This document shows, piece after piece, positions 7,572-19,854 of a stretch of 45,336 bases of DNA. A program made the position numbers and the translations under genes. This stretch comes from Amycolatopsis bullii. GTDB lineage: Bacteria > Actinomycetota > Actinomycetes > Mycobacteriales > Pseudonocardiaceae. The stretch spans positions 1-45,336 of the forward strand of contig NZ_BNAW01000066.1 in the NCBI RefSeq assembly GCF_014654205.1, written 5' to 3'. The notes below the pieces were generated by a model that worked only from the letters and a program-made list of their open reading frames with translations, made no database searches and was not told the origin of the DNA. The stretch's first letter is position 1; each line of letters opens with the position of its first letter.

Positions 7572-8041
7572 TGCCCCGCAAGGGTCCGGCCCCGAAGCGG
7601 CCGCTGATCTCCGACCCCGTCTACGCCTCCCCGCTGGTCACCCAGCTGGTGAACAAGGTGCTGAAGGACGGGAAGCGGTCCCTGGCCGAGCGCATCGTGT
7701 ACGGCGCGCTCGAAGGCGCTCGCGAGAAGACCGGCACCGACCCGGTCGTCACGCTGAAGCGCGCCCTCGACAACGTGAAGCCCACCATCGAGGTGAAGAG
7801 CCGCCGCGTCGGTGGTGCCACCTACCAGGTGCCGATCGAGGTCAAGCCGGGCCGCTCGACGACGCTGGCGCTGCGCTGGCTGGTCTCCTTCTCGCAGGCC
7901 CGCCGCGAGAAGACGATGATCGAGCGCCTGCAGAACGAACTGCTGGACGCTTCCAACGGCCTCGGTGCCTCCGTGAAGCGTCGCGAAGACACGCACAAGA
8001 TGGCCGAGTCCAACCGGGCCTTCGCGCACTACCGCTGGTGA
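7571..8041 (+). CDS. rpsG: 30S ribosomal protein uS7
   Basis: A 156-aa S7, the primary binder of the 3' domain of 16S rRNA and organiser of the 30S head. Full length from PRKGPAPKRP to the C-terminal SNRAFAHYRW typical of actinobacteria. The ATG overlaps the rpsL stop (TAATG), so translation is coupled. A 63-bp gap precedes fusA. In E. coli S7 is the autogenous repressor of the str operon; no equivalent site is recognisable here. Confidence 0.98.
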   Translation: MPRKGPAPKRPLISDPVYASPLVTQLVNKVLKDGKRSLAERIVYGALEGAREKTGTDPVVTLKRALDNVKPTIEVKSRRVGGATYQVPIEVKPGRSTTLALRWLVSFSQARREKTMIERLQNELLDASNGLGASVKRREDTHKMAESNRAFAHYRW

Positions 8042-8104
8042 TCACCGCCCGGCTGTCGACCAAGCCATGCCGGGCCCCAAGCTTGAGAACAGGGGAACAC
8101 TCTC

Positions 8105-10204
<2,100 letters not shown>

Positions 10205-10270
10205 TTCCCCCAGCGCTCGCGGGCATTAAGGGACTCTCCTGAACGTCCGCAGCACCGACGAAGGAACAAT

Positions 10271-10298
10271 CGTGGGGCGGCAGCCACGCCGCCCCACG
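10271..10298 (+). promoter_or_regulatory. Hairpin in the fusA-tuf gap
   Basis: A perfect 10-bp stem (10271-10280 with 10289-10298) with an 8-base loop in the 129-bp gap. It has no T tract, so it is more likely an attenuating, processing or stabilising structure than a full terminator. It could separate tuf expression from fusA. Confidence 0.6.
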
Positions 10299-10333
10299 AG
10301 CACAAAGCGAAATCAGTCCAGGAGGACATTCCA

Positions 10334-11527
<1,194 letters not shown>

Positions 11528-11533
11528 CGTAGG

Positions 11534-11572
11534 CGCCCTGCGCCCGGGTAATACACCCCCGGGTGCAGGGCG
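11534..11572 (+). terminator. Terminator-like hairpin after tuf
   Basis: A 15-bp stem with one mismatch (11534-11548 with 11558-11572) starts six bases after the tuf stop. There is no T tract, as is common for actinobacterial terminators. It likely ends the str operon. Confidence 0.75.
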
Positions 11573-11935
11573 TCAACTCACGTGTGCGACACTATTTTGG
11601 TTGCTCGTCCTGGGGCGGCCGATTCCTTCGGGGGTCCGGCCGCCTCGGTGCGAGTGGCCACGGTCCGCGGAGCTCTTTCCTTCGGGTGAGGCGAGCGGGC
11701 AAGGGCAGTGAGGCGGTGTTCTTGGAAAAGCGCAGCCGGCTCATAGCCTCCTCACGTTGAGGAAGACCAGGCAAGACGACGATCCCGCGGGATCCGTCTG
11801 TGCGTCGGGCGCGACACGCCCGACCGCGTGGACCGGGGACAGGGCCGTTGAACTGCGGAAACCCAGCCAGGGTGGGAACACCCGGCGGGGTTTTGTGAGA
11901 TAGCGGCACGAGACGACAAGGAACGAGCAGCCACC
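11573..11935 (+). promoter_or_regulatory. S10 operon promoter region and untranslated leader
   Basis: This 363-bp stretch holds no gene. The best promoter is TTGGAA (11722-11727), 16 bp, TAGCCT (11744-11749), giving a leader of about 180 bases before rpsJ. An AT-rich TATTTT at 11593-11598 may be a second, upstream -10 box. An 8-bp inverted repeat (11614-11621 with 11637-11644) lies between the two. The leader contains the element shared with rpsL. Confidence 0.6.
11804..11828 (+). promoter_or_regulatory. Conserved leader element shared with rpsL (copy 2)
   Basis: An 8-bp perfect stem (11804-11811 with 11817-11824) presents the loop CGACA, inside the 17 bases at 11812-11828 that are identical to 7131-7147. 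Here the stem is longer than in the rpsL copy, while the loop sequence is unchanged. It lies 107 bases before the rpsJ ATG. Confidence 0.65.
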
Positions 11936-12241
11936 ATGGCGGGACAGAAGATCCGCATCCGGCTCAAGGCCTACGACCACGAGGCGATCGACACCTCGGC
12001 GCGCAAGATCGTGGAGACGGTCACGCGCACCGGCGCCCGGGTTGTCGGGCCGGTGCCGCTGCCCACCGAGAAGAACGTTTACTGCGTCATCCGCTCGCCG
12101 CACAAGTACAAGGACTCGCGCGAGCACTTCGAGATGCGCACGCACAAGCGTCTGATCGACATCCTCGACCCGACGCCGAAGACGGTCGACGCGCTCATGC
12201 GCATCGACCTGCCGGCGAGCGTCGACGTCAACATCCAGTAA
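11936..12241 (+). CDS. rpsJ: 30S ribosomal protein uS10 (NusE)
   Basis: A 101-aa S10, a 30S head protein that also acts as the antitermination factor NusE together with NusB. The sequence is full length, from GQKIRIRLKAYDH to the terminal SVDVNIQ. First gene of the S10 operon; the ATG follows an AAGGAACGAG binding site. The neighbour rplC starts 31 bp later. Confidence 0.98.
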   Translation: MAGQKIRIRLKAYDHEAIDTSARKIVETVTRTGARVVGPVPLPTEKNVYCVIRSPHKYKDSREHFEMRTHKRLIDILDPTPKTVDALMRIDLPASVDVNIQ

Positions 12242-12272
12242 GCGTTGGGCGAGCGGCGGAGATAAGAGACTC

Positions 12273-12929
12273 ATGTCTGACAGGCAGATGAAGGGCATCC
12301 TGGGCACCAAGCTCGGCATGACCCAGGTCTTCGACGAGCAGAACCGGGTTGTCCCGGTCACCGTCGTCAAGGCCGGTCCGAACGTGGTCACCCAGGTTCG
12401 GACCCAGGACAAGGACGGCTACAAGGCCGTGCAGCTGGCGTTCGGCGCGGTCGACCCGCGCAAGGTGAACAAGCCGCGCACCGGCCACTTCGACAAGGCG
12501 GGCGTGACCCCGCGCCGGTTCCTCGCCGAGCTGCGCACCACCGACGCCGAGACCTACGAGGTCGGCCAGGAGATCACCGCCGAGGTGTTCGCCGCCGGTA
12601 CCGAGGTCGACGTGACCGGGACCAGCAAGGGCAAGGGCTACGCGGGTGTCATGAAGCGCCACGGCTTCAAGGGCCAGGGCGCGAGCCACGGCGCCCAGGC
12701 CGTGCACCGCAAGCCGGGCTCCATCGGTGGCTGCGCCACCCCCGGCCGCGTCTTCAAGGGCCTGCGCATGGCGGGCCGGATGGGCAACGACCGGGTCACC
12801 ACGCAGAACCTGACCGTGCACGCGGTGCGTGCCGAGGACGGCCTGCTGCTGATCAAGGGCGCTGTGCCCGGTCCCAAGGGCGGCGTGCTGTTCGTTCGCA
12901 GCGCCGCGAAGGGTGGTAACTCCGAATGA
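12273..12929 (+). CDS. rplC: 50S ribosomal protein uL3
   Basis: A 218-aa L3, an early-assembly 50S protein whose loop reaches towards the peptidyl-transferase centre. The LGTKLGMTQVFDE N-terminus and the GKGYAGVMKRHGFKGQGASHG segment, including the glutamine region methylated in some bacteria, are clear. Its stop overlaps the rplD start (ATGA), so the two are translationally coupled. Confidence 0.98.
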   Translation: MSDRQMKGILGTKLGMTQVFDEQNRVVPVTVVKAGPNVVTQVRTQDKDGYKAVQLAFGAVDPRKVNKPRTGHFDKAGVTPRRFLAELRTTDAETYEVGQEITAEVFAAGTEVDVTGTSKGKGYAGVMKRHGFKGQGASHGAQAVHRKPGSIGGCATPGRVFKGLRMAGRMGNDRVTTQNLTVHAVRAEDGLLLIKGAVPGPKGGVLFVRSAAKGGNSE

Positions 12930-13615
12930 CAAGCGTCGAGCTGAAGACCCCGGCCGGTAAAGCCGACGGCACCGTGGACCTCCCCGAGGAGATCTTCGAC
13001 GTGCAGGCCAATGTCGCGCTGATGCACCAGGTCGTGGTGGCCCAGCAGGCCGCCGCGCGCCAGGGCACGCACGACACGAAGACCCGTGGTGAGGTTCGCG
13101 GTGGCGGCAAGAAGCCGTACCGCCAGAAGGGCACCGGCCGTGCCCGCCAGGGTTCGACCCGCGCGCCGCAGTTCGCCGGCGGTGGCGTCGTGCACGGCCC
13201 CACGCCGCGCGACTACACCCAGCGCACCCCGAAGAAGATGAAGGCCGCCGCCCTGCGTGGCGCTCTCTCCGACCGGGCCCGCGCCGGCCAGCTGCACGTC
13301 GTCACCGAGCTGGTGACCGGCGAGAAGCCGTCGACCAAGGCCGCCAAGACCGCCCTCGCCGCCGTCACGGCCGCGAAGCGCGTGCTCGTGGTGCTGGACC
13401 GGGCCGACGAGCTGAGCTGGGTTTCCCTGCGGAACCTGCCCGAGGTGCACATCCTCTGGGCCGACCAGCTCAACACCTACGACGTGCTGGTCAACGACGA
13501 CGTCGTGTTCACCAAGGCCGCGTACGACGCGTTCGTCGCCGGCCCCGTCCGCGGCAAGGCCGTCAAGGCTTCCGCGCGGTCGGGCGAGGTCACGGAAGGG
13601 AGTGACGAGAAGTGA
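12926..13615 (+). CDS. rplD: 50S ribosomal protein uL4
   Basis: A 229-aa L4 that binds 23S rRNA domain I and lines the exit tunnel through its loop (GGGKKPYRQKGTGRARQGS). In E. coli L4 is the autogenous repressor of the S10 operon; no equivalent leader is recognised here. A short Ala/Ser/Lys C-terminal extension follows the core. Coupled at both ends: ATGA overlap with rplC and GTGA overlap with rplW. Confidence 0.98.
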   Translation: MTSVELKTPAGKADGTVDLPEEIFDVQANVALMHQVVVAQQAAARQGTHDTKTRGEVRGGGKKPYRQKGTGRARQGSTRAPQFAGGGVVHGPTPRDYTQRTPKKMKAAALRGALSDRARAGQLHVVTELVTGEKPSTKAAKTALAAVTAAKRVLVVLDRADELSWVSLRNLPEVHILWADQLNTYDVLVNDDVVFTKAAYDAFVAGPVRGKAVKASARSGEVTEGSDEK

Positions 13616-13923
13616 GTTCGGTCGCCATTCCGGACCCCCGCGACATCCTGCTCGCGCCGGTCATCTCCGAGAAGTCCTACGGGCTGCTCGAGGACCACAA
13701 GTACACGTTCATCGTCCGCCCGGACGCCAACAAGACCCAGATCAAGATCGCGGTCGAGAAGGTGTTCGGCGTCAAGGTGGTCAGCGTCAACACGGCCAAC
13801 CGCCAGGGCAAGCGGAAGCGGACTCGCGCCGGCTTCGGCAAGCGCAAGGACACCAAGCGCGCCATCGTGACTCTTTCGCCCGAGAGCAAGGCGATCGAGA
13901 TCTTCGGCGGACCCACCGCGTAA
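13612..13923 (+). CDS. rplW: 50S ribosomal protein uL23
   Basis: A 103-aa L23, located at the tunnel exit, where it forms the docking site for trigger factor and SRP. The PVISEKSYGLLEDHKYTF motif is diagnostic. It uses a GTG start overlapping the rplD stop (GTGA). The next gene, rplB, begins 15 bp later. Confidence 0.98.
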   Translation: MSSVAIPDPRDILLAPVISEKSYGLLEDHKYTFIVRPDANKTQIKIAVEKVFGVKVVSVNTANRQGKRKRTRAGFGKRKDTKRAIVTLSPESKAIEIFGGPTA

Positions 13924-13938
13924 AGGACTGAGCTGACA

Positions 13939-14775
13939 ATGGGCATCCGCAAGTACAAGCCGACGACCCCCGGTCGTCGCGGTTCGAGCGTCTCGGACTT
14001 CGCCGAGATCACCCGCTCCACCCCGGAGAAGTCGCTGCTTCGTCCGCTGAGCGGTTCGGGCGGTCGCAACTCGTCCGGCAAGATCACCACCCGGCACAAG
14101 GGTGGCGGCCACAAGCGCGCCTACCGCGTCATCGACTTCCGTCGCAATGACAAGGACGGCATCCCCGCCAAGGTCGCGCACATCGAGTACGACCCCAACC
14201 GGTCCGCTCGCATCGCGCTGCTGCACTACGCCGACGGCGAGAAGCGCTACATCATCGCGCCGGAGAAGCTGAAGCAGGGCGACACGGTCGAGAACGGCCC
14301 CCGGGCCGACATCAAGCCGGGCAACAACCTGCCGCTGCGCAACATCCCGGTCGGCACCGTGATCCACGCGATCGAGCTCCGCCCCGGCGGCGGCGCGAAG
14401 ATGGCGCGGTCCGCGGGCGCGAAGGTGCAGCTCGTCGCCAAGGACGGTCCGTACGCCCAGCTGCGTCTCCCCTCGGGCGAGATCCGCAACGTGGACGTGC
14501 GCAACCGCGCCACGGTCGGCGAGGTCGGCAACTCCGAGCACGCCAACATCAACTGGGGCAAGGCCGGCCGCAACCGCTGGCGCGGCAAGCGCCCCACGGT
14601 CCGCGGTGTCGTCATGAACCCGGTCGACCACCCGCACGGTGGTGGTGAGGGCAAGACCTCCGGTGGTCGCCACCCGGTCAACCCGAACGGTAAGCCCGAG
14701 GGCCGCACGCGTCGCCGCAAGGCGTCCGACGCCCTCATCGTCCGCCGCCGGCGTACCGGCAAGAACAAGCGCTGA
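13939..14775 (+). CDS. rplB: 50S ribosomal protein uL2
   Basis: A 278-aa L2, required for subunit association and peptidyl-transferase activity. The conserved C-terminal region with GVVMNPVDHPHGGGEGKTSG includes the histidine implicated in activity (HPHGGG). OB-fold and SH3-like halves are complete. The ATG is preceded by an AAGGACTGAG site. Part of the uninterrupted S10 operon. Confidence 0.98.
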   Translation: MGIRKYKPTTPGRRGSSVSDFAEITRSTPEKSLLRPLSGSGGRNSSGKITTRHKGGGHKRAYRVIDFRRNDKDGIPAKVAHIEYDPNRSARIALLHYADGEKRYIIAPEKLKQGDTVENGPRADIKPGNNLPLRNIPVGTVIHAIELRPGGGAKMARSAGAKVQLVAKDGPYAQLRLPSGEIRNVDVRNRATVGEVGNSEHANINWGKAGRNRWRGKRPTVRGVVMNPVDHPHGGGEGKTSGGRHPVNPNGKPEGRTRRRKASDALIVRRRRTGKNKR

Positions 14776-14793
14776 GCAGGGAGGTAGAACAAC

Positions 14794-15075
14794 ATGCCAC
14801 GTAGCCTCAAGAAGGGCCCGTTCGTGGACGACCACCTGCTCAAGAAGGTGGACGCGCTGAACGAATCGGGCAAGAAGACGGTCATCAAGACCTGGTCGCG
14901 CCGCTCGACGATCATCCCGGACTTCCTGGGTCACACGATCGCCGTGCACGACGGACGCAAGCACGTCCCGGTGTTCGTCACCGAGGCCATGGTGGGTCAC
15001 AAGCTGGGCGAGTTCGCCCCGACGCGGACCTTCAAGGGCCACATCAAGGACGACCGCAAGTCGCGCCGCCGCTGA
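14794..15075 (+). CDS. rpsS: 30S ribosomal protein uS19
   Basis: A 93-aa S19, partner of S13 at the A-site finger contact in the 30S head. The start PRSLKKGPFVDDHLLKK and the HVPVFVTEAMVGHKLGEF core are canonical. The ATG has a GGGAGG binding site. The basic KSRRR tail ends 31 bp before rplV. Confidence 0.98.
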   Translation: MPRSLKKGPFVDDHLLKKVDALNESGKKTVIKTWSRRSTIIPDFLGHTIAVHDGRKHVPVFVTEAMVGHKLGEFAPTRTFKGHIKDDRKSRRR

Positions 15076-15106
15076 GCGGGCACGAGAAAAGACAAGGGAA
15101 GTAGCG

Positions 15107-15522
15107 ATGAACGCCCAGAACGACGCGACGGTCGAGGCCCTGCCTACGGCTTACGCGCGGGCTCGCTTCGTCCGGGACTCGCCGACCAAGGTGCGCCGGG
15201 TGATCGAGCTCATCAAGGGACGTAGCGCCGCCGACGCCTTGGCCGTGCTCCGGTTCGCCCCCCAGGCGGCCAGCGAGCCGGTCGCGAAGGTGCTCGCCAG
15301 CGCCGTGGCCAACGCCGAGAACAACCTTCAGCTGGACCCGGAGACGCTCTGGGTCAAGAACGCGTACGCCGACGAGGGCCCCACCCTCAAGCGCATCCGC
15401 CCGCGGGCCCAGGGCCGCGCGTACCGGATCCGCAAGCGGACCAGCCACATCACCGTCGAGGTGGAGTCGCGTCCGGCCGTCGCGCAGAAGGCTCAGAGCA
15501 AGAAGAAGGCAGGTGGCCGGTA

Positions 15523-15523
<1 letters not shown>
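15107..15523 (+). CDS. rplV: 50S ribosomal protein uL22
   Basis: A 138-aa L22 whose beta-hairpin lines the exit tunnel near the macrolide site. The core ARFVRDSPTKVRRVIELIKG and the hairpin segment (RIRPRAQGRAYRIRKRTSH) are intact, with no insertion of the kind linked to macrolide resistance. A short Ala/Lys tail follows. The last base of its TAG overlaps the rpsC GTG (TAGTG). Confidence 0.97.
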
Positions 15524-16356
<833 letters not shown>

Positions 16357-16359
16357 GAC

Positions 16360-16779
16360 GTGCTCATCCCGCGCAGGGTCAAGCACCGGAAGCAGCACTC
16401 CCCGAAGCGCCACGGCGCCGCCAAGGGTGGCACGAAGGTCAGCTTCGGCGAGTACGGCATCCAGGCGCTTGAGCACAGCTACGTGACGAACCGGCAGATC
16501 GAGTCCGCTCGTATCGCCATGACCCGTCACATCAAGCGTGGTGGCAAGGTGTGGACGACCATCTACCCGGACCGCCCGCTGACCAAGAAGCCGGCCGAGA
16601 CCCGGATGGGTTCCGGTAAGGGTTCGCCCGAGTGGTGGATCGCCAACGTGAAGCCGGGTCGCGTGATGTTCGAGATCTCGTTCCCGAACGAGGAGACGGC
16701 TCGCGAGGCGCTGCGCCGCGCGATCCACAAGCTGCCCATGAAGTGCCGCATCGTGACCCGTGAAGGTGGTGAGTTCTGA
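16360..16779 (+). CDS. rplP: 50S ribosomal protein uL16
   Basis: A 139-aa L16, which positions tRNA near the A site. The LIPRRVKHRKQHSPKRHG start and the GKGSPEWWIANVKPGRVMFE segment are diagnostic. It has a GTG start three bases after rpsC. Its stop overlaps the rpmC ATG (TGATG). Confidence 0.98.
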   Translation: MLIPRRVKHRKQHSPKRHGAAKGGTKVSFGEYGIQALEHSYVTNRQIESARIAMTRHIKRGGKVWTTIYPDRPLTKKPAETRMGSGKGSPEWWIANVKPGRVMFEISFPNEETAREALRRAIHKLPMKCRIVTREGGEF

Positions 16780-17024
16780 TGGCTAACGCAGGTGCCCAGG
16801 CATCGGAGCTGCGTGAGCTCACCGCGGAAGAGCTCGTCCTGCGTCTGAAGGAATACAAGGAGGAGCTGTTCAACCTCCGCTTCCAGATGGCGACCGGGCA
16901 GCTGGACAACAACCGCCGTCTGCGCACCGTCCGCACGGACATCGCGCGGATCTACACGGTCATGCGCGAGCGCGAACTCGGCCTGTCCGTGGCCCCCGAC
17001 GCCGAGAGTGAAGGTGCCGCATGA
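16779..17024 (+). CDS. rpmC: 50S ribosomal protein uL29
   Basis: An 81-aa L29 next to L23 at the tunnel exit. A two-helix coil with ELRELTAEELVLRLKEYKEE and FQMATGQLDNNRRLRTVR is typical. The C-terminal tail is slightly longer than in E. coli. One-base overlap with rplP and ATGA overlap with rpsQ. Confidence 0.97.
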   Translation: MANAGAQASELRELTAEELVLRLKEYKEELFNLRFQMATGQLDNNRRLRTVRTDIARIYTVMRERELGLSVAPDAESEGAA

Positions 17025-17299
17025 GCGAGCCCACCACCGAGACGCCGGCCCGGAACGACCGCAAGGTCCGCGAGGGCTACGTCGTCTCGGACAAGATGAA
17101 CAAGACGATCGTGGTCGAGCTCGAGGACCGCAAGAAGCACCCCCGTTACTCGAAGGTCGTCCGCACCACCTCCAAGGTGAAGGTGCACGACGAGAACAAC
17201 GAGGCGGGCGTGGGCGACCGGGTCACCCTGATGGAGACCCGCCCGCTGTCGGCATCGAAGCGGTGGCGCCTGGTGCAGATCGTGGAGAAGGCCAAGTAA
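17021..17299 (+). CDS. rpsQ: 30S ribosomal protein uS17
   Basis: A 92-aa S17, a primary 16S rRNA binder with an OB fold. The GYVVSDKMNKTIVVELEDRK motif is canonical, and MEtRPLSASKRWRL forms the C-terminal strand. ATGA overlap with rpmC. A 78-bp gap to rplN marks the conventional S10/spc boundary, but no terminator is evident there, so the two operons appear continuous. Confidence 0.97.
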   Translation: MSEPTTETPARNDRKVREGYVVSDKMNKTIVVELEDRKKHPRYSKVVRTTSKVKVHDENNEAGVGDRVTLMETRPLSASKRWRLVQIVEKAK

Positions 17300-17377
17300 G
17301 CAGGGCTCTTCAAGAGTCCTTAGTTCCGCAAGGCTCGCTCGTCCGGGCGAGAACCGGCGCGACATACAGGAGTAGAC

Positions 17378-17746
17378 GTGATCCAGCAGGAGTCGCGGCT
17401 TCGGGTAGCCGACAACACGGGTGCGAAGGAAATCCTCTGCATCCGGGTTCTCGGTGGCTCCGGGCGGCGCTACGCCGGCATCGGCGACATCATCGTCGCC
17501 ACCGTGAAGGACGCCATCCCGGCTGCCGGGGTGAAGAAGGGCGACGTCGTCAAGGCCGTCATCGTCCGCACGGTCAAGGAGCGCCGTCGTCCGGACGGTT
17601 CCTACATCCGGTTCGACGAGAACGCCGCCGTGCTCATCAAGAACGACAACGAGCCCCGCGGCACCCGCATCTTCGGTCCGGTGGGCCGCGAGCTGCGCGA
17701 CCGAAAGTTCATGAAGATCATTTCGCTCGCGCCGGAGGTGCTGTGA
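17378..17746 (+). CDS. rplN: 50S ribosomal protein uL14
   Basis: A 122-aa L14, a subunit-interface protein and docking site of RsfS. IQQESRLRVADNTGAKE and the PDGSYIRFDENAAVLI strand are diagnostic. GTG start with an AGGAG site. Its TGA overlaps the rplX ATG (TGATG). First gene of the spc portion. Confidence 0.98.
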   Translation: MIQQESRLRVADNTGAKEILCIRVLGGSGRRYAGIGDIIVATVKDAIPAAGVKKGDVVKAVIVRTVKERRRPDGSYIRFDENAAVLIKNDNEPRGTRIFGPVGRELRDRKFMKIISLAPEVL

Positions 17747-18060
17747 TGAAGGTGAAGAAGGGCGACACGGTCGTCGTCATCGCCGGCAAGGACAAGGGCG
17801 CCAAGGGCAAGGTCATCCAGGCTTACCCGGAGCGCGAGCGCGTGCTGGTCGAAGGCGTGAACCGGATCAAGAAGCACACGCGGATCAGCCAGACCCAGCG
17901 CGGTGCGCAGTCCGGCGGCATCGTCACGCAGGAGGCGCCCATCCACGTCTCGAACGTGATGGTCGTCGACTCGGACGGCAAGCCGGCCCGGGTGGGTTAC
18001 CGCATCGGCGAGGACGGCAAGAAGGTCCGGATCTCGCGCCGGAACGGTAAGGACATCTGA
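17746..18060 (+). CDS. rplX: 50S ribosomal protein uL24
   Basis: A 104-aa L24, an assembly-initiator protein of the 50S. The KOW motif (VKKGDTVVVIAGKDKGAKGK) starts at residue 3. A longer upstream reading frame is spurious: the ATG at 17746 overlaps the rplN stop, and translation from there matches the family exactly. The stop overlaps the rplE ATG (TGATG). Confidence 0.97.
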   Translation: MKVKKGDTVVVIAGKDKGAKGKVIQAYPERERVLVEGVNRIKKHTRISQTQRGAQSGGIVTQEAPIHVSNVMVVDSDGKPARVGYRIGEDGKKVRISRRNGKDI

Positions 18061-18623
18061 TGACCACCGCTGAGAAGACCTCGCCGCGCCTCAAGGTGCG
18101 GTACCGCGAGGAAATCAAGGGCCAGCTGCAGGCCGAGTTCTCCTTCGCCAACGTCCACCAGATCCCGGGCGTGACGAAGGTCGTCGTGAACATGGGCGTC
18201 GGCGACGCCGCCCGCGACAGCAAGCTGATCGAGGGCGCGGTCAAGGACCTCGCGCTGATCACCGGCCAGAAGCCGGAGGTCCGGAAGGCCCGCAAGTCCA
18301 TCGCGCAGTTCAAGCTGCGTGAGGGCCAGCCGATCGGCGCGCGCGTCACGCTGCGCGGCGACCGGATGTGGGAGTTCCTCGACCGGCTGCTGACCATCGC
18401 GCTGCCGCGTATCCGCGACTTCCGCGGGCTTTCGCCGAAGCAGTTCGACGGCCACGGCAACTACACGTTCGGTCTCAACGAGCAGTCGATGTTCCACGAG
18501 ATCGACCCCGACTCCATCGACCGCCCGCGCGGCATGGACGTCACCGTCGTCACGACCGCCACGAACGACGACGAGGGCCGGGCGCTGCTGCGCAAGCTCG
18601 GCTTCCCGTTCAAGGAGAACTGA
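18060..18623 (+). CDS. rplE: 50S ribosomal protein uL5
   Basis: A 187-aa L5 that binds 5S rRNA in the central protuberance. VVVNMGVGDAARDSKLIEGA and the FRGLSPKQFDGHGNYTFG segment are characteristic. One-base overlap with rplX; four bases to rpsN. The acidic tail common in some relatives is absent. Confidence 0.98.
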   Translation: MTTAEKTSPRLKVRYREEIKGQLQAEFSFANVHQIPGVTKVVVNMGVGDAARDSKLIEGAVKDLALITGQKPEVRKARKSIAQFKLREGQPIGARVTLRGDRMWEFLDRLLTIALPRIRDFRGLSPKQFDGHGNYTFGLNEQSMFHEIDPDSIDRPRGMDVTVVTTATNDDEGRALLRKLGFPFKEN

Positions 18624-18627
18624 GCCG

Positions 18628-18813
18628 ATGGCCAAGAAAGCACTGGTCCACAAGGCCGCGAAGAAGCCGAAGTTCGCCGTGCGCGCCTACACCCGCTGCC
18701 AGCGGTGCGGCCGCCCGCACGCCGTGTTCCGCAAGTTCGGGCTCTGCCGGATCTGCCTTCGCGAGATGGCGCACGCGGGCGAGCTGCCCGGCGTCCGCAA
18801 GTCCAGCTGGTAA
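18628..18813 (+). CDS. rpsN: 30S ribosomal protein uS14, zinc-binding type Z
   Basis: A 61-aa short S14 carrying the zinc ribbon C-x2-C-x12-C-x2-C (CQRCGRPHA... and LCRICLRE), i.e. the C+ form. Actinobacteria often keep a second, zinc-free S14 elsewhere for zinc starvation; only the zinc form is in this operon. Four bases after rplE; a hairpin lies in the 84-bp gap before rpsH. Confidence 0.97.
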   Translation: MAKKALVHKAAKKPKFAVRAYTRCQRCGRPHAVFRKFGLCRICLREMAHAGELPGVRKSSW

Positions 18814-18844
18814 GAGCTTCTATTTAACTCCACTTCGCCACAGG

Positions 18845-18868
18845 CCCCGCCCCCTTCGAGGGGCGGGG
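18845..18868 (+). promoter_or_regulatory. Hairpin between rpsN and rpsH
   Basis: A perfect 9-bp G+C stem (18845-18853 with 18860-18868, loop CTTCGA), 30 bases ahead of rpsH. It is preceded by an AT-rich patch, CTTCTATTTAACTCC (about 18817-18831), unusual for this region and resembling a -10 box. It may be an internal promoter or leader, or a processing signal. Confidence 0.6.
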
Positions 18869-18897
18869 AACCAGGCGAGAAAGGTTGACAGGTCACC

Positions 18898-19296
18898 ATG
18901 ACGATGACCGACCCCATCGCAGACTTCTTGACGCGTCTGCGCAACGCGAACTCGGCGTACCACGACGAGGTCAAGCTCCCGCACTCGAAGCTCAAGGCGA
19001 ACATCGCCGAGATCCTCAAGCGCGAGGGCTACATCGCGGGTTACCACGACGAGCCGGGCGAGAAGCACAAGAACCTCGTCGTCGAGCTCAAGTACGGCCC
19101 CAACCGTGAGCGGAGCATCGCCGGCCTGCGCCGCGTCTCCAAGCCCGGCCTGCGGGTCTACGCAAAATCGACCGAACTGCCGTCGGTCCTCGGCGGCCTG
19201 GGCATCGCGATCATTTCGACGTCCGGTGGCCTGCAGACGGACCGGCAGGCCAAGCGCAACAGCGTGGGCGGCGAAGTCCTCGCCTACGTCTGGTAA
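18898..19296 (+). CDS. rpsH: 30S ribosomal protein uS8
   Basis: A 132-aa S8, which binds the central domain of 16S rRNA and in E. coli represses the spc operon. TDPIADFLTRLRNANSAYHD and the C-terminal IAIISTSGGLQTDRQAKRN...GGEVLAYVW are canonical. An alternative ATG two codons downstream (18904) is possible. An 84-bp leader with a hairpin precedes it. Confidence 0.97.
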   Translation: MTMTDPIADFLTRLRNANSAYHDEVKLPHSKLKANIAEILKREGYIAGYHDEPGEKHKNLVVELKYGPNRERSIAGLRRVSKPGLRVYAKSTELPSVLGGLGIAIISTSGGLQTDRQAKRNSVGGEVLAYVW

Positions 19297-19312
19297 GGGA
19301 AGGGGTACAGGC

Positions 19313-19852
19313 ATGTCACGCATCGGAAAGCTGCCGGTCGCCGTCCCTTCCGGGGTCGAGGTGACCATCGACGGTCAGCACATCAAGGTCAAGGGGCCCA
19401 AGGGCACCCTCGAGCACACCGTCTCGGAGCCGATCACGGTCGAGCGCGACGAAGACGGCACGCTGCTGGTGAAGCGCCCGGACGACGAGCGCAACTCCAA
19501 GGCGCTGCACGGGCTCACCCGCACGCTGGTGAACAACCTCGTCGTCGGCGTCACCGCCGGCTACGAGAAGAAGATGGAAATCCACGGCGTGGGTTACCGC
19601 GTGCAGGCCAAGGGCGCGGACCTCGAGTTCGCCCTCGGCTACTCGCACCCGGTCAAGATCGAGGCCCCGGAGGGCATCACCTTCAAGGTGGAGACCCCCA
19701 CCCGGTTCTCGGTCTCGGGCATCGACAAGCAGAAGGTCGGCCAGATCTCGGCCGTCATCCGCAGGCTGCGGCGCCCGGACCCGTACAAGGGCAAGGGCCT
19801 GCGCTACGAGGGTGAGAAGATCCGCCGCAAGGTCGGAAAGACGGGTAAGTGA
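19313..19852 (+). CDS. rplF: 50S ribosomal protein uL6
   Basis: A 179-aa L6 at the base of the L7/L12 stalk. SRIGKLPVAVPSGVEV and the RRLRRPDPYKGKGLRYEGE signature are diagnostic. The ATG at 19313 was chosen from homology and the GGGAAGGGG site upstream; a longer frame overlapping rpsH is spurious. Its TGA overlaps a possible GTG start of rplR. Confidence 0.97.
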   Translation: MSRIGKLPVAVPSGVEVTIDGQHIKVKGPKGTLEHTVSEPITVERDEDGTLLVKRPDDERNSKALHGLTRTLVNNLVVGVTAGYEKKMEIHGVGYRVQAKGADLEFALGYSHPVKIEAPEGITFKVETPTRFSVSGIDKQKVGQISAVIRRLRRPDPYKGKGLRYEGEKIRRKVGKTGK

Positions 19853-19854
19853 TC

